Origin: Paraglomus occultum
Lineage: Eukaryota; Glomeromycota; Glomeromycetes; Paraglomerales; Paraglomeraceae
Length of the DNA stretch: 43,862 nucleotides
Direction of reading: 5' to 3'
Assembly (NCBI GenBank): GCA_910592205.1
Contig: CAJVPJ010000108.1
Location: 1 to 43,862, forward strand
Position 1 is the stretch's first letter. Every line of letters begins with the position of its first letter. The position numbers and the translations under genes were made by a program. The notes beneath the pieces were generated by a model. That model had not been told where the DNA came from, did not search any database, and was given only the letters and a program-made list of their open reading frames with translations. This document shows, piece by piece, positions 34,716-43,862 of the stretch.

Positions 34716-36203
34716 TTAGTGCTTACCACAATTAAAGCGGACAAAAAAATTCAAAAAAAACAGCAACATTCCAATATACCGTTCTAAGGCGTACGCAAGA
34801 AACTTCTTTTCCTTTTCGGTAAAACCACCTATACGGGTTTCTAATTTCGTCAAGTAATATTCACCGTCACTCCCAAATTCGACTGTTCGTGGCGTGTATC
34901 TTTTTCTATGTTTAGTCTTTCTAGCATTTTTATTAAGATCATAGATGATAGCTCTCGCTTTGAGCACTAGTTTGTCCATAATTCCCTCGATGTATGGTTC
35001 AGATAAGAGTTTTGCTTCTATTTCTTCCGTGTTCACCTTGTAACCGCCCCAAAATGACTTGAATAAAGATCTTTCAGGTTGAACGGACGGACCTGGCAAC
35101 GGATCGTTAAAGTCACTTTCTGAAGGTTGTGAAGAAGGTGATCGTGCCAAATCGTTGTTACTGCCGCATTCGTATTCGTGCTGATGTTCTTCGCAAACCC
35201 ATATGAATTTCTTTGACCCATAATGATATCCTTGAACAAGACCACCATAAGATCTGGTGTTATCGATATTGTTGATATAGGTTTCGAGCGCCCGATGGCC
35301 CTCCATGTTCATGACTTGGAATTTCCCTCCTTCCACTTGATCAAGGGCTTGGAATTCAGGGTTAGAATCCTCCATTGTGCTGCTCCATGTTTCCATAGAG
35401 TCTGCGATCTGTTGGAGATATTTGCTGATATCGGCATCGTCATGTATATCAAATACATTGGAAAGCATAGCCGAGATATCTATTGGAAAAATTCCTGAAG
35501 TAACCACTTTCAATGCCATCGTAAGTGATTGCAAGCTGAAATAATAAAATCAAGGCATCGATCAGAATAACATTATCATCTGTGGCATTACTACATTAAT
35601 ACTTGGGTCAGAACCGTCACCCTTACCCTATGTTGATCCATTTCCCATATTTGCGGATAAATTCTGAATTTTGTTTGAGTTTGTAACCTTGTGCATTTTT
35701 TGGTACGTGCCAACAATTTTCATGTTCACATAAAAAATACAATAGAAATGATTTGGACGTCCAATTCCTAAAATGCAAATTACATATTGAAAGAGGTATT
35801 GGACAACTTGTACCAACGCACAGTATGAATATCCAATCATTACAGAAGACTTACGTTGGAGACATCCAATTTCTTTGCTGTGGAAGTAAGACGAATAAAC
35901 GCGGAATCTTCTGATTGTTCAATTGTTCTAGCTATGACAAAAATAGTGCACATTGAGTAGTGCGACATTTATTGACGTAAATACAGGATGTCTTGCTCTT
36001 ACCCATCGTGGAATGTTCCCACTGAGTTCTTCACAAATATCAAGCAGATTGTCAAGTTTGTCGAACATTTTGTCAAACTTCTCTTCTATTTTAACCAGCT
36101 GATCTCCATTTAATGAAGCTGGAGCTGATGAGAGCTGGAGAAACCGTATTCGCAAAGAGGTCAGCACGCAATTAGACAAGTCTTTAGACTTGCTCGCTAT
36201 CAT
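34716..36203 (-). CDS. Helical N-terminus plus 'IPRLF.LLP / LCE / WVC' domain protein
   Basis: Exons 36203-36003, 35931-35855, 35767-35627 and 35535-34716 join in phase to 412 residues. Residues 1-70 are helical (LVKIEEKFDKMFDKLDNLLDI). IPRLFVLLP (76-84), LLYFLCEHENCWH (101-113), a RKYGKW stretch, MEGHRALETYI (about 218-228) and KKFIWVCEEH (249-258) match, in order, a domain I know from unnamed proteins of Mucoromycota-lineage fungi (IPRLFI.LP, FRLYFLCECGEHT, RKYG, ALEG..L..L, VKWVC..HY). There it is often joined to leucine-rich or WD repeats. The C-terminus is basic (NKNARKTKHRKRY), then hydrophobic with Phe-rich FLNFFVRF. Function unknown. The gene begins just after the upstream pseudokinase and may be fused to it (see findings). 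Confidence 0.8.
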
Positions 36204-36331
36204 CTTTGCATGTTAAATCGGTAATACCTGATGCTGATCGCGTTTTGCTACAGTTACATTCTCGTTTGCAATTCGGTCACTCTTAGGTACTGTCGTTATC
36301 CAAAGAGCTAAGATGTAGTCATCCATGTTTA

Positions 36332-38010
36332 TTAAGCGGTCACTGTAAACAGTTCAACGACATTACCTGGTTCCAATCCACGAAAGTACTCGGAGTTCTT
36401 GTGCGTATAATTGAGACAATAATTAGAACATTATAACGTGGAACAATAAATATTGATATGGGACAATCAAACACTGCTATACCTTAAATGTGGCCATATC
36501 CATTCTCTCGGTCACAGGCTTTTTTAGTAACCCTTCTAAAATTTCTCGAGTATTACTATCTCTTATTTCTTGTCCTAATATAAGTTCATCGTTTGATTTC
36601 AATAGTTCTACTTGCTCGAGAAGTTTTTCCTTGAAATAGTGCGATCCAGTTTCTATAAAGTATATAATAAGTCCAAATGAAAACATGTCCAGTGAAGGTG
36701 TAGCAAATAATGGCTGTTTATTGGATTTTGCTGTGATTAGTTCAGGACTAAAAATAGAAGAGATAAGATATTAGGTCAAGTTGTGAAAATTTCTAGCGTT
36801 AGTTGTTAATTATAAGTATTATAAACAATAAAATGTGTCTAGGATACAATTACATTTATTAATATTCGGGGAATTGAAATACTAATGCATTCAACTATAC
36901 CTGCAATAACCAAGTTTTTTGAATGACACTTCAACATTTTCAAATGTGGTACATGCGGAATCAAAATCCACCAACTTCCATATTTTTTGTTCTCCCTTCT
37001 TAAATAACATTATGTCTCCGGGAGACAAGTTACAATGAACTAAAGTGCGAAATTCATGTTAAGGGACGTCTAAATATCACAATGCTGTTCTCGAATCAGT
37101 ACTCTTACCTATCCCAATTAAATGAATATCCCCCAAGCCAGCTGCTATATGCTACGAGTGGGTATATATATATACATATATCAGATTGATTTGCAGGATC
37201 ATACCACAGGCGTTAATCATACATTATACTAACCCGAATCATTCTGGATTTCTCCTGCTGTCGTTCTTCGACAGTGAGATAATGCATGACTGTGCCTAGA
37301 TCATACTATCAACCATCAATTAGTCAATAAAATCCTCAATGTCTTAAAAGTCAATGGTACGCGAATAGAGCTCAAAAGAAAAAAACCAACTTGTCCAAAT
37401 TCAAGAGCAATAACCAATTCTGCTGCCAGCGGTTCAAGCATCTGTATCACATTCTGCAGACAGTTACATGCATCAGCGTTTTGAAGGAATCATAAAAGTT
37501 TTCGAATACATTATTTACAATTAGATACAAACTTCGACACCACGCAATTCGGATAGACACCGTTGCTCTCTAGCGAGAGTCTTGTAATCGTTGTAGTATT
37601 TCAATGCTACGGTCGAATCTGATTTCAGATCGTTGGCTTTCCAAACATGGTGGTTGGATCCGAGGCCACATTTTCTTACAATTCTGAACCGGCCGACAAT
37701 CACTGCAAGTAATCAAAAGAGTTAATGATAGGCAACCAAGCAATCTGCTGTAATCAGAGATTAGTGGGATTTCAATGAAAGTATTGAAATTCTTCCTGCA
37801 TTTACCATCTACATCAGGCTCCTGACGTTTTGCTTCGCTCGAATAGTTAGTAATATCAATCATAGAGTTGACTGTTGGATTCTCACCACTCATCCAATCG
37901 TTTATATCAATCAGTAATATTTGCCCAAATATAACTGTCGCTGTCACACCACGATGCATAATGATGTTGTTATTGGCTAAATGTGCAGCATTCCACTTGA
38001 CCGATTGGTG
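36332..38010 (-). CDS. Protein pseudokinase with degenerate second kinase segment upstream
   Basis: Exons 38010 (or earlier)-37806, 37702-37533, 37453-37391, 37305-37234, 37151-37109, 37039-36901, 36747-36483 and 36397-36332 join in phase. Counting from ATG 37893 the product is 301 residues. N-lobe: RKCGLGSNHHVWKA glycine loop and VALKYY (K64). Catalytic loop: VHCNLSPGDIML, so HRD is HCN and the usual Asn is Asp. DFG reads DFD (170-172), followed by SPE and LDMFSFGL. The predicted fold is a kinase with altered chemistry. The first exon is open back to 38010 and reads ANNNIIMHRGVTATVIF then LLIDINDW, resembling the catalytic-loop and DFG regions of another kinase domain. The true start is therefore unresolved: 37893, 37959 or upstream exons. 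Confidence 0.82.
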
Positions 38011-38193
38011 CTAAGAACTGAAAGATTTTATTTCCATTGGGATTATTAATGGAATAAAAATCACGTCAGACATCAATTTCGAATACTTTCATTTGAGGAT
38101 TGGGTTAATTGCGACGTTGATATATCGTTTCTTACTTGACTCACCTCCCAAGTGGTGACAATCAACCAATCAATCGCGATAGGTTAAACGAAC

Positions 38194-38201
38194 TGACGTC
38201 A
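38194..38201. promoter_or_regulatory. Palindromic TGACGTCA (CRE/ATF-type site)
   Basis: A perfect TGACGTCA sits about 185 bp upstream of the first visible pseudokinase exon, next to a CCAAT box (38165-38169) on the plus strand. It is a candidate bZIP site for the minus-strand cluster. An 8-bp match alone is weak evidence. Confidence 0.3.
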
Positions 38202-41200
38202 TACGCGCATAGATTGAATCATGGGATCTTTTCTGTCAAATAAAGCGGCAAAAATTTTAATTTTGAAAACCGGTGGTATTTATTATTATAAGTTTATTGT
38301 TTAATTTCTGATGAGAGATTGATTATAGTTAGTCTACCTCTTAGAAAAAATATCAAAGAAGGAATGCCCCCAATTTCCGTCAACTCGTAGTTTCGTGACC
38401 GAGTAACTCAGTCACAGCATCCATATATATAATACAAGATGTGCGGAAAATGCAAACTTCCCGATTTTACCTAAACCAACTCCAAAAAGTCTCTACTTTC
38501 CAGGCGTTCTTGAAAAGAAAGTACCGCTCATACATTCTCAATTTTCCACTAAATATAATTCCAACGAGCGAACTCAACTTTATTTTTGGCGAGATTTCTT
38601 CAATCGTTATCTTTTAGAATTGCTACTAGCTTAAATCTTAGGCTATGATGCCAATTTAACATTTTTCACATGGATGTGCGCTTTGAGCCATTATCTTTGA
38701 TGAAACCCTTTTATGATGTGTCAAACAAACTTTCAGTCAAAGTGTTTCGATATTAAGCAGCATCATGATCTCTGTAGAAAGAACCCATTTGTACTTACCT
38801 TTATATTTTTTTTACTAAACTTTGTATTAATTTTCTGTCTCAGTTTTAATAAGGGTACTATTTGTTGAAAACGGTTGAGTTTGTTTGAATGGAAAACCCA
38901 ACAGACAGTCTTACTTCTACACCTACAGAAAAATTAATACCTACTGCAGTGCATACAAAGAGATAAAACGCGCTAGTCGCTATCAATTGTTCCAGCCCGG
39001 TTTGTATAAGCTTGACCTAAATAGTTATTTATAATGCGTAAAGTTTGGTTTGGTATGAGCAATTGCAAATATATATATTGTCATGCTCCAATAATAAACG
39101 TGAAAATTCAAAATGGACTAATTCGACCGAGTACTTTACTCATTACAAGAAGCACGCAAACAATGTCAATTATGGTTTGCATCTCAATGAGGAATTAAAA
39201 CAGTCAAAACCCGAGAATCAAGGATTAAGTAGCGTGTGTAAAATAGAAAGATGTCGATTGAATATGGTTGATTAGTCTATCATATCTGTGATACTTCGTT
39301 ATGGTGTTACAGTTGCAACTCCTTACAGTTCCATGTGGATTTACACGCTCATTCGACATCATCCGACAATTAAGGATCGTACGATTCGATAATCTTTGTT
39401 GGAATACTTGATTATTCGAGCAATTTCTTTGGCATATCGAACTTTTAAGTGACAATAACGACACCCCACGTGCGTCGATCTGAAGGATATATGCGTGGGA
39501 ATTATCACAATTACTAGCATCGAAACAATGGGCTTGTGACTCGAATAAATTAAAAAAGGAGCTTTGGAAGGTATGTAGACACGGTTGACGTTGTGAAGTT
39601 TCAAACAAGTTATGAATTGCGAGAGAAAAATAAAGTAAATTTTATGCAAAAATGATATATACAGTATATCGTAGTCTTGCAAAGCCTTATTCCTCGGCAC
39701 AACTGTTTTGATGTGGAAATAGTGAGTAATATCTCTGACAATTACGCCTGTAAGACAATAGCCACATTTTATTCGTGTAATTGTAGATTAGATGTTATAT
39801 GCATTACGTCGATGAGGCATTGTTAACGAGCCTGCTACAAGCATTTTTATTGGAGTTATCATGATGTGATAGAAGTTGATGCAACATGTCTTTGTTGCAG
39901 ATTGCATACAGCGTTAAAATTTGCGCATATGACCGTAACTCGAGAAACAAAGTTGTGTTGATATTGATAATCTGCTATGCATACTGTTTCATAGAATATC
40001 ACTACATTATCTAAAACTCAACCCTGTTGGATACTTTCACATGCAATGCCAGGATGAGAATTTCATACTTTTTCAGCCCGGAATTTAGAGTATTGCAACC
40101 CGCAATGAATACAAATTGGGTTCTCAAGAGATATACTTTGCTGATAAGAATGTAAGCGAAACAAGGTTACATAACAGTGATGGAGATCATTGGCTGAAAA
40201 TATGCAAACCAATGGATGTATAAATAGGGACCCGGTTACAATAAATGCAGCATGAGCATTTGCTGTGTCAGCACTTTACAATAATATAAATAATATACAT
40301 GAACTATTCTATTGATGTGGCTGTCATCAACATGCTCCTGTACTTAGATGCTGGTTCCCAGCACTAAAAAGTTTGACACTCAACAAAGAAGGAAGATAAA
40401 ATAATTATGCATTGGTATGCGGATAGTATGTCACCAATAGAATTCGCCCCAACAAACATATTCGGTACAATACCACTATTTTACACCATTTGTTAATCAC
40501 GCGCATTCCAAGCTTTCATCACACTGTCTTGTCATTTAACCACCTGCGGGATGTTGAAGAGTTAACGTTAATGCGTGTATTACGGCTGTCAAAGGTTGAT
40601 CATATCGATATGGCAACAGCCGTCGTACTTAGTTCATGATACAGTTTCTTCCAAAAAGCTTTCTCGTCCCAAGATGGATCGTCTTGATTTGCCTTCTTTG
40701 TCGACACACATGGACCAAACTAATGATATCATTTCACGGCGTTCTAGCGTATTAATTGGCTGGTGAGCCTGATAAAGGGCATCACTTTGCATGACAATCT
40801 ATATATACATTTCTGCTCCTATTGCGTTGAAAAACTCTTCTTCTTTGTTAATTACATAATTTTTTTAATGCCCAAACCTTTTAATACAATTACAACCATC
40901 AGTTATGTTGCTAGTTAACAGCATTGCAACGTGCAAAACTTACGTAAGGTGATAGGATATGACGCGCCTATCATCTCACATACAACTACTTTAGTTTGTT
41001 GCAACAGATCCCGCATTTATTGTTTACTTGCTATCATGTGCTTAGAATGCTAGTCTATAGGGCACACAACCCCTGTAAATTGCCAAAAATATACATTACA
41101 TAGAGTGTAGAAAGTACGCTAACAATATCGGAAGTTCATTGTTGTTTACAGCCCAGCAAAAAATCGTTACTTCATACAATAAATGTATTTACTCAATTGA

Positions 41201-41481
41201 TTAAAAAGCGGATGATGTTTGACATATTTTTTGATATTGTTTAAGTATAAGATCTCCACGATCACATGACTATAATCTTAAGCTTACTAAATATGCATCG
41301 AAATATATATATGGTGATCACAATGTAAAACTCATATTCTTTGAATGCTGCAACTATAATGACAAGAAGCATGGGAAAGCGTTACCAACACATTCAATTA
41401 TTGTATAGAAACCATATTCTTTCCATATAGAACACATCTTTCTGTTTCCAGGGAACTGTGGCATCGACGTGCCTGAGTCAC
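38202..41481. other. Intergenic, no supportable gene
   Basis: About 3.3 kb with only short ORFs lacking recognisable domains. TATA-like motifs occur near 38425 and 40219 (TATAAATA), each followed by an ATG with a very short frame. I see no transposon ends, tRNA or rRNA. Confidence 0.5.
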
Positions 41482-41488
41482 TATATAA
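41482..41488 (+). promoter_or_regulatory. TATA box of the F-box/WD40 gene
   Basis: TATATAA lies 60 bp upstream of the ATG at 41548. A start site 25-30 bp downstream (about 41510-41516) would give a short 5' leader and would exclude the out-of-frame ATG at 41502 from the mRNA. Confidence 0.5.
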
Positions 41489-41547
41489 GCACATCCTTAT
41501 CATGTCTTCTTCACGTCATCATAAGACAATAGAATCCCAAACGGGAG

Positions 41548-43862
41548 ATGTTTCCTCACCACCAGCACAATAATTTATCATTCCTTCTTCAATCGATAGA
41601 AAACCTCTCATCGTCAGAACTGTTTGAATTGCGTAATTATGCGGAACAGCGACTCAAGAAAGATATACTTGGGCTCTTGCCAGTTAATTTAGCCGTCAGA
41701 GTGCTAATGTCATTGGATCCTGCTACTATTTGTAAAGTCAGGTTGGGTGAGTATTATAACTAACATACACATGGAGTGAAACATAGATTAAATGAAAAGA
41801 TATATAGAAGCATGCCATGATAATACGATGACGATTTGAGGTGTGATACTAAAGAGAAAGGATGGACTGGAATCGAGTATGATGATTGGCGTTAGACATG
41901 ACGGAATCATATGGTTTAGGAATAAAAGGAAAGCTAAAGCAAATAAGTTTGCAATATAACTATGTACGTGGCCTATAGTCGAACATTCAATTCTCTCTAT
42001 TAAATACCCAAACACTGATCTACACATGTAATTTTTTTAAGTAACTTTATTTGACTAGCTCCTTTTGTTTTCTTGCTATTCTGGGGTTGTGTATATTGTT
42101 AAACATTTATTTGAGTACGGTACACTTAATTTTACATTTCACCAATAAGTTTGGCCAACATTATGCATGATGCCAGTCAGATTTGTTCGGTGAGATGATC
42201 TTATTTGTTCATTTGTAATTTTTATACGAGGTTTGTTTTCAGACAGTCTATCCATCAGAATGAGTAACACAATTGCTAATTTATTCCGGTCGCGTGTACC
42301 TAAATAATCTGGGTGTGGGAATATTATACCACGTAAAAAATAACTAATATTCTCTTATCCTCCAACAGTATCCAAGTTATGGAATCGCCGTGCCACAAAC
42401 AACGACCTTTGGCAAAACCTCTGCATAAGATATTCCTATCCTCTCACACCTGTGCCACCAACAATTCCGATTTCTTTTCCTTCCGATGAGTATTACTTTC
42501 ACCTTTTCAAACATCACGCAAGAATCGAACATAACTGGCATACGCGAACCTTCACCGTTCACGTAATCCCAATACATCAAAGCATCGTGTGTCTAGCTGG
42601 ACTCGACGACGGATATACGGTTTATGCTGGGATGTCAGATTGCACGGTTAAGGGGTGGGATTTGCGGAGGAACGAATGTTTGGTTACGTTGAGAGATCAT
42701 CGAGATGCTGTAGAGTGTCTGGTGGTAGGAAAGGGGCATATACTAGCGTCGGGTGGGTGGGATAAATGCGTCATTGTTTACGACAGAAATGAACACAAGA
42801 TTATATATAGGTTAATGGGCCATACGGCGGGAGTTATATCCCTTGTTTTGACAGACGATGAATCGCTATTGTTCTCAGGATCTGTGGACAGTTCAATACG
42901 AATATGGGATGTCGAGTGTGGTACATGTTTGCAGACATTATACGAGCATGATGGAACCGTTGGCGCGCTGATGTTGATACCGCGAGCTCCCACAACAGCA
43001 ATGCCATCATTTGCTTATTGGCTAGTATCAGGTTCGAACGATCATACTGTTATAATCTGGGACTTGAACATTGATTCACGACAAACATCGCGAAGCCACA
43101 GTAATAATCAGTCATTTTACCCGCACATTCACCGCCGTCTTCGAGGTCATATCAAAGCAGTTACTAGTCTAACATCAATTTTACCTGCTCGACCAGACAT
43201 ATGCTCAGTATCGCAGTACGATTATTACGATTCAAATAGAAACTTCGTCACGATAAATCTCGCAAAATGGCCTTTTAACGAGTCAGAGTCGTCAGTTCAA
43301 GTTGAGGAGGAGATGGATGTGGACGTTGACTTGGATGCAGAAGATAAAACAAGTATTGAAAATGACGACCAGGATATGGTAATTGAAAGTGCAACTAGCA
43401 TTGAAACTAACAACGAAGCTTATAGTCAACCAGAACATCAACGTAGAGACCGATTAGAGCATTTGGTGGCGGAAGGAGCTTCTTCCAATTCTGCACTAAG
43501 ATCTCCTCCACCGAGTCCCGATGCTAACGACAATATTGTATCTACACCGGCAGGCACCGACTCGTTCTCTGTTAGTGTTAGTACGACTCCTACTCATCCA
43601 CGTCCCACGATACCTCTCTTTCCATCATCCTCTAACGACAATACAGCGCATATATTCACTGCTTCTCAGGACGGTTCTATTCGCATGTGGGACCTATATA
43701 CTGGACAGCTACTAGGTTCAGCAGCTGATCATCAGGATGTTATCTGGAATATTCAGTGTGATGGTAAGAGGCTTGTTAGTGTCTCTGCAGATGGCTTTAT
43801 ACGAGCTCGAACATTAAACCAAGGATTCAAATGTTCAGCTAGATGTAATGGGAGTTTAGAGT
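41548..43862 (+). CDS. F-box/WD40-repeat protein (SCF substrate receptor), 3' truncated by window
   Basis: Exon 1 (41548-41746) ends at a GTGAGT donor. Exon 2 starts at 42369 and stays open to the window end, so 564 residues are visible. The F-box spans residues about 40-82 across the intron (ILGLLPVNLAVRVLMSLDP, then VSKLWNRRATNNDLWQNLC). WD blades follow: SDCTVKGWDL, WDKCVIVYD, VDSSIRIWDVE, SNDHTVIIWDL, then after a long acidic/Ser-Pro-rich insertion DGSIRMWDLYTG and DGFIRARTL. Such proteins bind Skp1 through the F-box and phosphodegrons through the propeller, in SCF ubiquitin ligases (Cdc4, Met30 and Pop1 are examples). The insertion (EEEMDVDVDLDAEDK and RSPPPSPD) within the propeller is unusual. 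Which subfamily this is I cannot say, because the C-terminus is missing. Confidence 0.92.
41747..42368 (+). other. 622-nt intron of the F-box/WD40 gene
   Basis: This intron splits the F-box between LRL and VSKLW. GTGAGT donor and CCAACAG acceptor. It is several times longer than other introns here; a minus-strand short ORF inside it has no recognisable domain. Confidence 0.8.

Noticed and set aside
40219-40330. TATAAATA followed by an ATG as a gene start
   Set aside because: The reading frame stops after about ten codons and no downstream exon could be supported.
41502-41576. Upstream ORF overlapping the F-box/WD40 start codon
   Set aside because: It lies only about 20 bp after the TATA box, so it is probably upstream of the transcription start.

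Overview
This is AT-rich nuclear eukaryotic DNA with spliced genes, GT-AG introns mostly 55-160 nt, and AATAAA-type 3' ends. I infer an early-diverging fungus, most likely of the arbuscular-mycorrhizal (Glomeromycotina) or mortierellalean type. The reasons are protein families I associate with that lineage: divergent TKL-type pseudokinases, an 'IPRLF.LLP / LCE.. / WVC' domain protein, and a single-pass membrane protein with NG-repeat beta structure. A FANCL gene is also present, which budding and fission yeast lack. Species assignment is inference. Most ORFs in the raw sequence are fragments of spliced genes, so I rebuilt gene models by hand from splice signals, phase and family similarity.

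Layout. 1-3.4 kb: no supportable gene. 3.4-5.7 kb: a CCHC zinc-knuckle, Gln/Pro-rich, Arg-Asp/Ser-rich protein. 6.36-6.92 kb: a Tc1/mariner-type element with perfect 23-bp terminal repeats. 7.1-12.5 kb: a large inverted duplication. Its arms carry the same promoter and first-exon sequence, and they flank a GC-richer multi-exon gene with tandemly duplicated exons, a Tc1 transposase relic and an intact histidine-phosphatase gene. The left arm was later hit by a foldback MITE and then by a LINE fragment. 13.36-14.68 kb (minus): RNase P/MRP subunit RPP1 (Rpp30) with apparent frame disruptions. 16.9-17.5 kb: a second decayed Tc1 element. 17.6-17.9 kb: a diverged tandem repeat. About 18.0-18.6 and 21.5-22.3 kb: two copies of a duplicated segment with an unrecognised minus-strand ORF. 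25.2-27.2 kb: a nine-exon membrane protein. 27.8-29.5 kb (minus): a complete nine-exon FANCL gene. 29.7-30.8 kb: a divergently transcribed SANT/Myb protein. 33.3-38.0 kb (minus): a cluster of pseudokinase, helical/'PRLF' domain protein and pseudokinase, the upstream two perhaps one fused gene. 41.5 kb to the end: an F-box/WD40 protein, cut by the window edge.

Functional themes. Housekeeping and genome maintenance: RPP1 for tRNA 5' processing, FANCL as the ubiquitin E3 of interstrand crosslink repair, and an F-box/WD40 SCF substrate receptor. Lineage-specific signalling: the pseudokinase cluster, where at least two domains lack canonical catalytic motifs while the fold is recognisable. Accessory DNA: the 7.1-12.5 kb inverted duplication with its nested transposons, whose right arm preserves the empty site that dates the insertions. 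Several introns look unusually short (24-37 nt) and several exons very small (10 and 20 nt, possibly 1 nt), which explains why automatic ORF calling misses most genes here.
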